Source: Collinsella sp. An2 (GTDB lineage: Bacteria > Actinomycetota > Coriobacteriia > Coriobacteriales > Coriobacteriaceae). Taken from it: a stretch of 64,000 bases of DNA. The DNA lies in the NCBI RefSeq assembly GCF_002160065.1, contig NZ_NFJW01000001.1, forward strand, positions 124,001 to 188,000, written 5' to 3'. Shown piece by piece: positions 55,835 to 64,000 of this stretch. Each line of letters begins with the position of its first letter. Position 1 is the stretch's first letter. The notes under the pieces are model-generated. The model did not search any database and was not told the origin of the DNA. It saw only the letters and a program-made list of their open reading frames with translations. The translations under genes and the position numbers were made by a program.

Positions 55835-57055
55835 GTGGAGGTTCTCAGCGTTCGTGAACAGTATCAGGTCATGGAAGAATCGTTGCGAGAGCGGCTTGAC
55901 CAGTTGGTTCCGCAAGCCATGCGAGAGCATGAAGTCGACCTGTGGGTGGTTGCTTGTCGCGAATATAACGAGGACCCGGTTTTTCGGGCGCTGTTCCCAC
56001 CGGCGTACCCAACGGCCCGTCGGCTTACCATGGTCGCCTTTGCTGCTGATGGACGACGTTGGTCGCTCTCTATGCCCGACGAAGGACTTGAGCCGTATTA
56101 CACACAGTATTGGCGTGTGCGCGAAGAAGACCAAATGTCTGCTCTCAACCGCCTGTGCGCAGAGCTGGAGCCGACAACCATTGCGTTGAATGTGTCTAAA
56201 ACGACTTCCTTTGCCGACGGGATGACTACAGGTGTCTTCCACATGATGCAGGAGGGCGTGTCGGAGCAATGGGTGAAGCGCATGCGTTCCGTCGATGACC
56301 TTGTTGTTGATGTGATGGGCCGACGGACGCCTACCGAGCGTCGCGTGTATCCCCATGTTCTCGATGCCGCCTTTTCTGTAATCGATGCCATGTATACGCC
56401 CGAAGTGGTAAAGCCTGGTGTCACCACCTGCGCCGACCTTGAATGGTTTATGCGCCAACGAGTGCGCGACATGGGTCTTGGCTATTGGTTTGAACCAACG
56501 ATGGACCTTCAGCGTCGTGGTACCGGTGAGAGCCGCTCGTACGGAACCATCGAGGCGGGCGATCTTATTCATTGTGATTTTGGCATTCGATACCTGGGTG
56601 TTTGCACGGATACGCAGCGGCTGGCATATGTGGCGCTTCCTGGAGAGGACGGGCTGCCGGATGATTATGCGCGCGGCATGAAGACCAACAATCGTTTCCA
56701 AGATATCGTGCGCGAAAACATGGTGCCTGGTCGGACGGGCAACGAGGTCTTTACATCGTCGATTGGACAGGCGAAGGCCGAGGGTATTCAGGCAATGCTT
56801 TATTCGCACCCGTGCAACCTCTATGGACATGGTCCCGGACCGACGATTGGCCTCTACAGCAATCAGGCAGAGATTCCTGTGCAGGGCGACTTCAAGCTTG
56901 CGTGTAACACCACGTTTGCACTTGAGCTCAATACCACGTCGAAGTCTGCCAACGGTGAGGAGACGGTGTTCTACACCGAAGAAACGGTCTATCTCGACGA
57001 GGACGGCGTGAGATTCCTGCATCCTGGCCGCGAGACGATTACCGTGATTCATTAG
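55835..57055 (+). CDS. M24 family metallopeptidase (Xaa-Pro dipeptidase-like)
   Basis: 406-residue M24 enzyme with the metal ligands in place: Asp in HCDFG (~248), Asp in CTDTQR (~259), His in SHPCNLYGHGPGP, then Glu in FALELN and in FYTEETVYL. No signal peptide, so cytoplasmic. It starts with GTG after GGAAAGG. It likely cleaves peptides imported with the lipoprotein encoded upstream. Contrast with the degenerate M24 protein at 1637-3025. Confidence 0.9.
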   Translation: MEVLSVREQYQVMEESLRERLDQLVPQAMREHEVDLWVVACREYNEDPVFRALFPPAYPTARRLTMVAFAADGRRWSLSMPDEGLEPYYTQYWRVREEDQMSALNRLCAELEPTTIALNVSKTTSFADGMTTGVFHMMQEGVSEQWVKRMRSVDDLVVDVMGRRTPTERRVYPHVLDAAFSVIDAMYTPEVVKPGVTTCADLEWFMRQRVRDMGLGYWFEPTMDLQRRGTGESRSYGTIEAGDLIHCDFGIRYLGVCTDTQRLAYVALPGEDGLPDDYARGMKTNNRFQDIVRENMVPGRTGNEVFTSSIGQAKAEGIQAMLYSHPCNLYGHGPGPTIGLYSNQAEIPVQGDFKLACNTTFALELNTTSKSANGEETVFYTEETVYLDEDGVRFLHPGRETITVIH

Positions 57056-57140
57056 TGTCACGACAAGTACATCCTGCCATGCGTGTCTGCACGTAACCGC
57101 CAGGCGAGGGCCTGCTCCACCACCCCGTGTCCTCGCGTTG

Positions 57141-57270
57141 TGCGGCAAATCACACGCACTGGTTCTATCCTGCGGCAATCCGCACGCTCGGGGCCCCTAT
57201 TTGAGGGGTCGAGCGTGTGGATTGCCGCAATTCCGAGCACCGACGCCTGTCGAGCGTGTGGATCGCCGCA
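57141..57270. repeat. Phased inverted motif array, family B copy 3
   Basis: TGCGGCAAATCACACGC at 57141 and TGCGGCAATCCGCACGC at 57171 (30 bp apart), core GGGGCCCCTATTTGAGGGG, then GCGTGTGGATTGCCGCA at 57213 and GCGTGTGGATCGCCGCA at 57254 (41 bp apart). It lies 3' of the M24 gene, inside the ~350-bp block 57080-57430 that duplicates 51315-51666. Confidence 0.88.
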
Positions 57271-57278
57271 GAACACAA

Positions 57279-57317
57279 GGGTGCCGCCCAGGAAGCAGGA
57301 GGGGCGGCACCCTTTTT
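57279..57317 (+). terminator. Terminator next to array B copy 3
   Basis: GGGTGCCGCCC (57279-57289) pairs with GGGCGGCACCC (57302-57312), followed by TTTTT. Same as the hairpin at 51514, with small loop differences. Confidence 0.9.
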
Positions 57318-57433
57318 CATGGCCGCGATACGCAGTCGGCGTCTGCCGGCCGCTCCGACAGCGCACGGGACGCGTCAGGAGGCACACCGCCGCCGACACC
57401 TTCAAATATATAGACGAGGTCGACGCCGAGGTC
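57317..57433 (-). pseudogene. 3' remnant of a second XRE regulator
   Basis: The minus strand reads DLGVDLVYIFEGVGGGVPPD then ASRALSERPADADCVSRP and stops, aligned to the C-terminal ~38 residues of the frameshifted XRE gene at 51553. The helix-turn-helix half is absent; homology ends abruptly at about 57433. Confidence 0.8.
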
Positions 57434-57654
57434 CCGTCCCCGCCCCTCCATTCATCGTTCAAATCCAACCGTTCGCAAAATAAAGATTGCAACTTGAGGC
57501 ATGAATCCCGTCCATTACGCCTCGATTGTTTCCCACGCGTTGCCCGATGATTGCGGCTTTGGGACGGGTCCGTTTCAAAATCCGGGTCGTTCGTTTCCGG
57601 TCGGTTGCCGTTCTGTATTCTCACCACATCGTTCTTTACCTGCAACATTGCGTT

Positions 57655-57835
57655 TCTACTCTAGGGAACGTGCGCGCGGCCAAGCGTGACCGAAGGTCTG
57701 GACAGCCAGCGTTGAGGCACGTCTCAGGATCTACGGTTCCGCGGACGCACGGAAAAGCCGTAGCCGCAAAGCCGGCAACGGTCCGCGTCCGACAACGCCC
57801 GCACGCACGACGGACAGCCTCCAGGAGGCTTGAGT
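57655..57835 (+). promoter_or_regulatory. Structured leader candidate upstream of urtA
   Basis: This stretch before the urea operon contains CTACGG-TTCCG ... CGGAA-AAG-CCGTAG (stem near 57731-57762), ACGTGC/GCACGT (57668-57673 with 57716-57721) and AGCCTCC-A-GGAGGCT near 57817. In order it shows CTAGGGAACG, GGTCTGGAC and CACGGAAAAGCC, which loosely recall the conserved blocks of the ykkC guanidine-I riboswitch, but the fit is weak. 57440-57650 shows nothing recognisable. Confidence 0.25.
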
Positions 57836-57865
57836 TCGACACGACGAAAAGCAGGGGAGATGTGT

Positions 57866-59185
57866 ATGGGGCTTAGGAATGGATGGGAGCCACAGGACGC
57901 CCTCGCGCGTGCCTGTCTTACGCGGCGAACGTTTCTTGGCGCCGCTGCCGGAGCATTCGGTCTGGCATCGGTCGGACTTTCGGGATGTGCGCAGAGCGCG
58001 CTCGCCGAGGCCATGTCGGGTTCGGGATCGGGTACAAGCGGCGCAGCGCAGGCGACGGCCGATGTGACCGCCTCCACCGTCAAGGTGGGCGTCATGCACT
58101 CGCTGTCGGGCACCATGGCTATGAGCGAGACCTCGGTGCGCGACGCGGAGCTGCTCGCAATCGAAGAGGTCAACGCGGCGGGCGGCGTTTTGGGCCGCCA
58201 GATCGAGCCGGTCGTGGAAGACGGTGCATCGGACAACGCCACCTTCGCCGAGAAGGCCGAGATGCTCCTCATGAGCGACCACGTGGCGGCGGTCTTCGGC
58301 TGCTGGACCAGCGCATCGCGCAAGGCGGTGCTTCCGATCTTTGAGAAGTACAACGGCCTTCTGTGGTATCCGGTGCAGTACGAGGGCATGGAGTCCTCGC
58401 CGAACATCTTCTACGTGGGCGCGGCTCCAAACCAGCAGATTGTCCCCGCCGTGGACTATCTCGCTGAGCGCTTCGGCAAGCGCATCTTTTTGGTGGGCTC
58501 CGACTACGTGTTCCCGCGCACCGCGAATACCGTCATCAAGGCGCAGGCGGCTGCCAAGGGCTACGAGATCGTGGGCGAGGAGTACACCCCCATGGGCCAC
58601 ACGGACTACGCCACGGTCATCAACAAGATCCGCGCGGCCGAGCCGGACTTCGTGTTCAACACGCTCAACGGCGACTCCAACGTCTCGTTCTTCAAGCAGC
58701 TCCGCGACTCCGGCATCAGCTCGGACGACCTCATGACCTGCTCGGTTTCGGTGGCCGAGGAGGAGGTTGCCGGCATCGGCGCGAGCTACCTCGAGGGGCA
58801 CATGACGTCGTGGAACTACTACGAGACCACCGACACCCCCGAGAACGACCGTTTCGTCGCCGCCTACAAAGAGCGCTACGGCGCCGACCGCGTGACGGAC
58901 GACCCCATCGAGGCCGGGTACTGCGCCGTTCATCTGTGGGCGGCTGCCTGCGAGAAGGCCGGGAGCTTCGATGTCGACGCCGTGCGTGCTGCCGCGGGCG
59001 GCGTGACGTTCCAGGCGCCCGAGGGCCTCATGACCATCGACGGCGACAACCAGCATATGTACAAGACGGTCCGCATTGGTCGCGTCAACGCCGACGGCCT
59101 CATCGACGAGGTCTGGGCAAGCGACGAGCCCATCAAGCCCGACCCGTACCTCAAGGGGTACGACTGGGCGTCCAACCTTTCGTAA
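57866..59185 (+). CDS. urtA: Urea ABC transporter substrate-binding protein
   Basis: 439-residue exported binding protein. An N-terminal twin-arginine-like [11 protein letters not shown] and lipobox LSGC mark a lipoprotein; the mature part is a UrtA/amide-binding protein ([49 protein letters not shown]). The ATG at 57866 follows AGGGGAG with 6-nt spacing; in-frame ATGs at 57860 and 57830 fit less well. First gene of urtABCDE, directly followed by urease genes, so urea is the predicted ligand. Confidence 0.94.
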   Translation: MGLRNGWEPQDALARACLTRRTFLGAAAGAFGLASVGLSGCAQSALAEAMSGSGSGTSGAAQATADVTASTVKVGVMHSLSGTMAMSETSVRDAELLAIEEVNAAGGVLGRQIEPVVEDGASDNATFAEKAEMLLMSDHVAAVFGCWTSASRKAVLPIFEKYNGLLWYPVQYEGMESSPNIFYVGAAPNQQIVPAVDYLAERFGKRIFLVGSDYVFPRTANTVIKAQAAAKGYEIVGEEYTPMGHTDYATVINKIRAAEPDFVFNTLNGDSNVSFFKQLRDSGISSDDLMTCSVSVAEEEVAGIGASYLEGHMTSWNYYETTDTPENDRFVAAYKERYGADRVTDDPIEAGYCAVHLWAAACEKAGSFDVDAVRAAAGGVTFQAPEGLMTIDGDNQHMYKTVRIGRVNADGLIDEVWASDEPIKPDPYLKGYDWASNLS

Positions 59186-59197
59186 AGGAGACCGGCT

Positions 59198-60103
59198 ATG
59201 GTAGAAACCCTCATCATGCAGGCCTTCAACGGCATCAGCCTCAGCTCGATCCTGTTTTTGGCAGCGATCGGCCTGGCGGTGACCTTTGGCCTCATGCATG
59301 TCATCAATATGGCGCACGGCGAGTTCATCATGATCGGCGCCTACACCGCCTATGTGGTCCAAAACGTCTTCTCTGGCTTTGGAGACCTGTTTGGACTCTA
59401 TGTGCCGGTGGCGCTCATCCTGTCGTTTGTTGTGGCCGCGCTCATCGGAGCGGTGGTGGAGCGGCTCATCGTGTGCAGGCTCTATGGCCGCGTTGCCGAC
59501 AGCCTGCTTGTCACCTGGGGCCTCTCGCTGGTGCTGCAGCAGCTCGCGCGCAACCTCTTCGGTTCGGCGAACGTGGGCGTCGAGGTGCCGTCCTATCTTG
59601 CGGGAAGCCTCGAGATCGGCGGTGTGGCGCTGCCCTACACGCGCATCTGGATCCTGGTCATCGCGCTGCTCTGCCTGCTCGCGGTGTATCTCTTCATGTT
59701 CCGCACGCGCTTTGGCCGCACGGTGCGCGCCGTCATGCAGAACCGTCCCATGGCCGCGGCGCTCGGCGTCAACACGCGCCGCGTCGATGCGGTGACCTTC
59801 GCGCTCGGCTCGGGCCTGGCGGGCCTTGCCGGCTGCACGCTCACCTGGATCGGCCTCGTGGGCTCCGGCCTCGGTCAGAACTACATCACCCAGGCCTTCA
59901 TGACCGTCGTCGTGGGCGGCGTGGGCTCGGTCTTCGGCTCGGTCTTCGGTGCCGGGTTCATCGGCGTGGGCCAGGCGATCTTCGAGTTCCTCACCGATGC
60001 ATCCCTTGGCCAGGCGCTTATCTTCCTTGCGGTCATTGTGCTGCTGCAGTTCCGTCCCAAGGGCATCTTCTCGGTGAGCAGCCGCTCGCTCGAGGATGAA
60101 TAG
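59198..60103 (+). CDS. urtB: Urea ABC transporter permease UrtB
   Basis: 301-residue membrane permease of the branched-chain amino acid/urea family with about eight helices. FGLMHVINMAHGEFIMIGAYTAY near the start and the repeated GLGQNYITQAFMTVVVGGVGSVFGS are typical. It pairs with UrtC to form the channel. AAAGGAG precedes the ATG, 12 bp after urtA. Confidence 0.95.
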   Translation: MVETLIMQAFNGISLSSILFLAAIGLAVTFGLMHVINMAHGEFIMIGAYTAYVVQNVFSGFGDLFGLYVPVALILSFVVAALIGAVVERLIVCRLYGRVADSLLVTWGLSLVLQQLARNLFGSANVGVEVPSYLAGSLEIGGVALPYTRIWILVIALLCLLAVYLFMFRTRFGRTVRAVMQNRPMAAALGVNTRRVDAVTFALGSGLAGLAGCTLTWIGLVGSGLGQNYITQAFMTVVVGGVGSVFGSVFGAGFIGVGQAIFEFLTDASLGQALIFLAVIVLLQFRPKGIFSVSSRSLEDE

Positions 60104-60112
60104 GAGGCTCCC

Positions 60113-61237
60113 ATGGCTCGTAGTGAAATCACCAAGACGCAGCGGGGGCGCCTGATCCTTGCAGCCGTCATCTTTGTCATCCTGGCCATCGTGCCGGCGG
60201 TGCTCCCCATGTTTCGAACCACCCTTATCGCGCGCTTCATGTGCTACGCCATCGTGGCGCTCGGCCTCGACATGATTTGGGGCTACACGGGCATCATGAG
60301 CCTGGGCCACGGCGTGTACTTTGGCCTGGGCGCATACTGCATGGCCATGTACCTCAAGCTCGCGGCCTCCGGCGGCGGCCTGCCCGACTTCATGCAGTGG
60401 TCCGGCTTTGACGCGCTGCCTGCCTGGTGGGCGCCGTTTGCAAACCCGGCGTTCGCGTTTGCCATGGTGATCATCGTGCCCGTCGTCGTGTCGGTGGTGA
60501 TCGGCCTGCTCACCTTCCTGCACAACATCAAGGGCGTCTACTTCTCAATCCTCTCCCAGGCGCTCGCCCTCATCATGAGCGTGCTTCTGGTGGGAAGCCA
60601 GCAGTACACGGGCGGCTCCAACGGCCTGACCGACTTCGACACCATCCTGGGCGCCTCGCTTTCGAGCCCGGTGACCGAGGTCGTGCTGTACTACGTGACC
60701 CTTGTCGTGCTCATCGCTGTCTTCGCACTTTGCTTCTTCTTGGTGAGCCGCCGCATCGGCAAGATTTTCATGGCGATTCGCGACTCCGAGAACCGCGTGC
60801 GCTTCACCGGCTATAACACCGCCATCTTCAAGGTCTTCGTCTATGCGCTCTCAGCTGCGGTGGCGGGTATCGCCGGCGCGCTCTATGTGAGCCAGGTGGG
60901 CATCATCACCCCCACCGACGTGGGCGTGGCGCCCTCGATCGAGATGATCGTGTGGGTGGCCATCGGCGGCCGCGGCACGCTCGTCGGCGCCATGCTGGGC
61001 GCGCTGCTTACCAGCGGCGTCGAGACCATCGCCTCTGAGACCTTCCCCGACCTGTGGAACTACGTGCTGGGCCTGGTGTGCATCGTCGTGGTGCTGTTCC
61101 TTCCCGGCGGCCTCATGGATCTGCCGAAGGTGCCCGCACGCATTCGCGCATGGTGGGCGCGCAAGCGCGGCATCCAGGAGCCTGCGTTGGACGTTTCTGC
61201 TGGTGAAGGACCTGATGTGAAGGGAGACCTGGCATGA
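60113..61237 (+). CDS. urtC: Urea ABC transporter permease UrtC
   Basis: 374-residue permease with about ten membrane segments (LDMIWGYTGIMSLGHGVYFGLGAYCM, YTGGSNGLT, WVAIGGRGTLVGAMLGALL). The C-terminal ~40 residues are a charged cytoplasmic tail. ATAGGAGG precedes the ATG. Its stop overlaps the urtD start as ATGA. Confidence 0.95.
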   Translation: MARSEITKTQRGRLILAAVIFVILAIVPAVLPMFRTTLIARFMCYAIVALGLDMIWGYTGIMSLGHGVYFGLGAYCMAMYLKLAASGGGLPDFMQWSGFDALPAWWAPFANPAFAFAMVIIVPVVVSVVIGLLTFLHNIKGVYFSILSQALALIMSVLLVGSQQYTGGSNGLTDFDTILGASLSSPVTEVVLYYVTLVVLIAVFALCFFLVSRRIGKIFMAIRDSENRVRFTGYNTAIFKVFVYALSAAVAGIAGALYVSQVGIITPTDVGVAPSIEMIVWVAIGGRGTLVGAMLGALLTSGVETIASETFPDLWNYVLGLVCIVVVLFLPGGLMDLPKVPARIRAWWARKRGIQEPALDVSAGEGPDVKGDLA

Positions 61238-62142
61238 GAATGCACGTTATGGATGCGCCGGCGACGTTGGTGGCGGCAATGGACGCGGCCATAGAGGCGC
61301 CGGTGCCGCCCAAGGTGAGCGTGTCCGAGCCGACCTCCAGCGCGACGTCCTCGGTCGACGTTGCCGGCGAGCGCACGGCAGCCGATTCCAAAAAGCCGCC
61401 GCTTCTTTCCATCGAGGACGTGAGCGTCACGTTTGGCGGCTTCCACGCCATCAGCCACGTGTCCACGACGGTGGGCGAGAACGAGATCCGATTCTTCATC
61501 GGGCCCAACGGCGCCGGGAAGACCACCATCCTGGACGCCATCTGCGGCAAGAACCACGTCTCCGACGGGCGCATCGTCTTCAAGGGTCGCTACGATTTGG
61601 CTCGCATGAAGGACTACAAGATCGCCAACCTCGGCGTCAGCCGCAAGTTCCAGGCCCCGAGCGTGTTCCCGGGCATCACCATCCTGGAGAACATGGAGCT
61701 CGCCGCTGCCAACAGGCACAGCCTTTACTCCACGACCTTTTTGAACCTCAAGCCCGAGCAGCGTGACTACATTCGCTACATCCTCGACTTCGTGGGTCTC
61801 TATGACATGCGTTTCGATTATCCGACGCGCCTGTCGCACGGCCAGAAGCAGTGGCTGGAGATTGGCATGCTCCTCACGCAGCGCCCCGAGTTGCTGCTGC
61901 TTGACGAGCCGGTCGCAGGCATGAGCCGCCGCGAGACCGAGCACACCGCCGAGCTTTTGCAGCGCATCAAGCGGGAGTGCTCGGTCATCGTGGTGGAGCA
62001 CGACATGCAGTTTGCCAAGGACGTCTCGGACGACGTGACGGTGTTTCACGAGGGCAAGGTGCTCGCCGAGGGCACCATGGACGAGGTGTCGAAAAACCAG
62101 ACGGTGATCGATGTGTATCTGGGACGAGGGGGCGATGCGTAG
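61234..62142 (+). CDS. urtD: Urea ABC transporter ATPase UrtD
   Basis: 302 residues. The ABC core (Walker A GPNGAGKTT, signature LSHGQKQWLEIGM, Walker B LLLLDEPVAGM) is preceded by an unusual ~65-residue Ala/Pro/Ser/Thr-rich extension not seen in standard ~250-residue UrtD proteins. An internal start is possible, but the ATGA overlap with urtC favours the long form. Forms a heterodimer with UrtE. Confidence 0.93.
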   Translation: MRMHVMDAPATLVAAMDAAIEAPVPPKVSVSEPTSSATSSVDVAGERTAADSKKPPLLSIEDVSVTFGGFHAISHVSTTVGENEIRFFIGPNGAGKTTILDAICGKNHVSDGRIVFKGRYDLARMKDYKIANLGVSRKFQAPSVFPGITILENMELAAANRHSLYSTTFLNLKPEQRDYIRYILDFVGLYDMRFDYPTRLSHGQKQWLEIGMLLTQRPELLLLDEPVAGMSRRETEHTAELLQRIKRECSVIVVEHDMQFAKDVSDDVTVFHEGKVLAEGTMDEVSKNQTVIDVYLGRGGDA

Positions 62143-62831
62143 TGGCGCTCGAAATCTGTGACCTGACGGCGACCTATGGCGAGGGCACGGTGCTTCACGG
62201 TGTGTCCCTTACGGCCAAGCCCGGAATGGTGACGGCGCTGGTGGGGCGCAACGGCGCCGGCAAGACCACCACGCTCAAGGCCCTCATGGGTCTGGTGACT
62301 TCGCCAAGCGGCACGGTGTCGCTTGACGGGAAGGACCTCACGAAGCTTCCGGCATACGAGCGCGCCCGCGCGGGCATCGGCTACGTGCCGCAGGGACGCG
62401 AGATCTTCCCGCAGCTCACCGTGAAGGAGAACCTCGAGCTGGGTATGGAGGCGAACCCCGAGGTCCGCTCCATTCCCGAGGACATCTTCGAGACCTTCCC
62501 GGTGCTGAAGGAGTTTTTGGGCCGGCGCGGCGGCGACCTGTCCGGCGGCCAGCAACAGCAGCTTGCCATCGCCCGCGCGTTGGTGGCAAAGCCGCGGGTC
62601 CTGGTGCTCGACGAGCCCACCGAGGGCATCCAGCCGTCCGTCATCCAGGAGATCGGCCGCGTCATCACGCGGCTCAAGCAAAACGTGGCGGTGCTGCTGG
62701 TAGAGCAGTACCTGGAGTTTGCCCTCGACATCGCCGACGACGTTTATGTGATCGAGAAGGGCGAGATCGTGCAGCACGGGAAGCCCGGCGAGCTCGACGA
62801 GGAGAAGCTCAAGGAGACCATGTCGCTCTAG
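62142..62831 (+). CDS. urtE: Urea ABC transporter ATPase UrtE
   Basis: 229-residue ABC ATPase: Walker A GRNGAGKTT, signature LSGGQQQQLAIARAL, Walker B VLVLDEPTEGI. It begins with GTG at 62142, sharing one base with the urtD stop, with GAGGGGG just upstream; longer frames overlap urtD extensively. Length is normal for UrtE. Confidence 0.94.
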   Translation: MALEICDLTATYGEGTVLHGVSLTAKPGMVTALVGRNGAGKTTTLKALMGLVTSPSGTVSLDGKDLTKLPAYERARAGIGYVPQGREIFPQLTVKENLELGMEANPEVRSIPEDIFETFPVLKEFLGRRGGDLSGGQQQQLAIARALVAKPRVLVLDEPTEGIQPSVIQEIGRVITRLKQNVAVLLVEQYLEFALDIADDVYVIEKGEIVQHGKPGELDEEKLKETMSL

Positions 62832-62894
62832 CCGGCATGGCGGGGCCCCGGGGTGCTGCTGGGGCAAAGATACGTCACACGAGAGGAGATGCGC

Positions 62895-63197
62895 ATGCAT
62901 CTGACCGAGAAGGACCAGGAGAAGCTGCTGCTACATGTGGCCGGCGAGCTTGCGCGCGAGCGCCGGGCGCGCGGGGTGAAGCTCAACTATCCGGAGGCGG
63001 TGGCCTACATCAGCTCAGAGCTCATGGAGCGTGCGCGCGACGGCGTGGACGTGGCCGAGCTCATGAGTGCGGGGCGCGAGATCCTCACGCGTGACGACGT
63101 GATGGAAGGCGTGCCCGAGATGGTGCGCGAGGTGCAGGTCGAGGCCACGTTTCCCGACGGCACCAAGCTGGTAACCGTGCACGAGCCCATTCGTTAG
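62895..63197 (+). CDS. ureA: Urease gamma subunit
   Basis: 100-residue UreA ([43 protein letters not shown]), part of the nickel urease that splits urea into ammonia and CO2. I use the ATG at 62895, 6 nt after GAGGAG; an ATG at 62889 abuts the site. Fourth unit of a continuous transport-plus-urease operon, 63 bp after urtE. Confidence 0.96.
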   Translation: MHLTEKDQEKLLLHVAGELARERRARGVKLNYPEAVAYISSELMERARDGVDVAELMSAGREILTRDDVMEGVPEMVREVQVEATFPDGTKLVTVHEPIR

Positions 63198-63206
63198 GAG
63201 GTTGCC

Positions 63207-63653
63207 GTGAAGGTAGGAGAGACCATATGTGCCCCCGGCGAGATCGAGCTGAACGAGGGGCGTGAGACGCGAGAGCTCACCGTGACCAATCGGGGCGACC
63301 GCCCGGTCCAGGTGGGGTCACATGTCCATTTCTTCGAGGTGAACCGCTGCCTGGACTTCGACCGGGCGTCGGCCTATGGATACCGGCTCGACGTGCCGTC
63401 GGGCACTTCCATGCGCTTCGAGTCGGGGGAGACGTATCGCGTGCGCCTGACCCAGATCGGCGGGGCACGCCGCGTCTTTGGCCTGAACGGCCTCACGCAG
63501 GGCTCGCTCGACGAGGTCGGCTCCCTTGACCGGGCGCTGGGCCGTGCCGAGGAGCGCGGGTTTTTGACCTATGAGGAAGGCGTCGCCGTGGGATTTGACG
63601 GCAAGCGCTACACGCTGGGCGGCTCCGGCGTGTCGACAGGACGGGAGGCGTGA
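63207..63653 (+). CDS. ureB: Urease beta subunit
   Basis: 148-residue UreB; the core [34 protein letters not shown] and [11 protein letters not shown] motif set is intact. It has ~40 extra C-terminal residues compared with ~105-residue forms. It begins with GTG at 63207 after TTAGGAGG, 9 bp from ureA. Confidence 0.96.
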   Translation: MKVGETICAPGEIELNEGRETRELTVTNRGDRPVQVGSHVHFFEVNRCLDFDRASAYGYRLDVPSGTSMRFESGETYRVRLTQIGGARRVFGLNGLTQGSLDEVGSLDRALGRAEERGFLTYEEGVAVGFDGKRYTLGGSGVSTGREA

Positions 63654-63655
63654 GC

Positions 63656-64000
63656 ATGGCGACGCGAATAAGCCGCGAGACCTATGCCTCGATGTACGGC
63701 CCCACGGTGGGCGACAAGGTGCGGCTTGCCGATACCGACTTGGTGATCGAGGTCGAGCGCGACCTGACGGTCTACGGAGACGAGGCCAAGTTCGGCGGCG
63801 GCAAGACGCTGCGCGACGGCATGGGCCAGTCGGTGAACACCACGTCTGCAGACGGTGACTTGGACCTTGTCATCACCAACGCGCTCATCCTCGACTACAC
63901 CGGCATCTACAAGGCGGACATCGGCGTCAAGGACGGCCGCATCGTCGGCATCGGGCACGCGGGCAACCCCGACGTCATGGACGGGGTCACACCGGGTATG
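63656..64000 (+). CDS. ureC: Urease alpha subunit, 5' part
   Basis: The first 115 codons of UreC, cut by the window end. It reads [25 protein letters not shown], then [14 protein letters not shown], standard for the N-terminal part of the catalytic nickel subunit. The metal ligands and carbamylated lysine lie beyond the window. The start is 2 bp after the ureB stop, with GGGAGG upstream; accessory genes ureEFGD would be expected to follow. Confidence 0.95.
   Translation, partial: MATRISRETYASMYGPTVGDKVRLADTDLVIEVERDLTVYGDEAKFGGGKTLRDGMGQSVNTTSADGDLDLVITNALILDYTGIYKADIGVKDGRIVGIGHAGNPDVMDGVTPGM

Noticed and set aside
54035-57178. 1047-codon minus-strand frame opposite the lipoprotein and M24 genes
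   Set aside because: It runs across two real genes and into array B, with no family signal; an antisense shadow.
57731-60523. 930-codon minus-strand frame opposite urtA-urtC
   Set aside because: His/Asp/Arg-rich shadow of well-supported transporter genes.

Overview
The window reads as chromosomal DNA of a high-GC, anaerobic, gut-type actinobacterium, most likely a Coriobacteriia such as Collinsella. This is inferred from gene content: GatCAB, type III glutamine synthetase, B12-dependent class II ribonucleotide reductase, a split B12-dependent methionine synthase, a SARP-like giant regulator and several PTS systems. No 16S gene is present to settle the species.

Layout: 0-3.7 kb holds an M81 (MlrC-like) metallopeptidase, a degenerate M24 protein and a glucose-type EIIA. 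4.3-7.9 kb is gatCAB. 8.2-9.6 kb is a Fic AMP-transferase gene between two ~100-bp hairpin repeats. 10.3-13.6 kb is a peptide ABC transporter operon damaged by an internal deletion. 13.9-20 kb holds an AlbA_2 protein, tmRNA, a patatin, rplM-rpsI, a second EIIA and nagB. 20.4-25.7 kb is a VanG/VanL-like glycopeptide-resistance cluster with two different ligases, a split VanT and only a stub of vanS. 26.3-35 kb holds the SARP-like regulator, yhbY, nrdJ behind NrdR boxes and a lower-GC AAA ATPase. 36-41 kb is a cellobiose/beta-glucoside PTS operon with an RpiR regulator, all on the minus strand. 41-49 kb holds a methyltransferase, a UPF0210 protein and the metF / MetH-activation / metH operon. 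48.9-57 kb holds glnN, then a divergent YheO-like regulator plus aminotransferase facing a peptide-binding lipoprotein plus M24 peptidase. 57.9-64 kb is urtABCDE followed by ureAB and the start of ureC, that is urea uptake and urease.

The most unusual content lies between the genes, usually just 3' of a stop codon. Three sequence-unrelated families of phased inverted motif arrays share one architecture: a short motif repeated head-to-tail at an almost exact family-specific period (20, 30 or 52 bp), a unique core, then the same motif in inverse orientation at the same period. Family A (AGTTACGTGCG, 20 bp) has six copies, family B (TGCGGCAATCCACACGC, 30 bp) three, and family C (GGTCAAT-N11-CTGGG, 52 bp) one. 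I know of no named element with this design, and it is the best candidate here for an undescribed system.

Functionally the window combines nitrogen acquisition (urea transport, urease, glnN, peptide uptake), sugar uptake by PTS and amino-sugar use (nagB), B12-dependent metabolism (nrdJ, metH) and a decaying or rearranged antibiotic-resistance island. Several loci show recent decay: dppA/dppB, vanS, and an XRE regulator that is frameshifted in one copy and reduced to a 3' stub in another.
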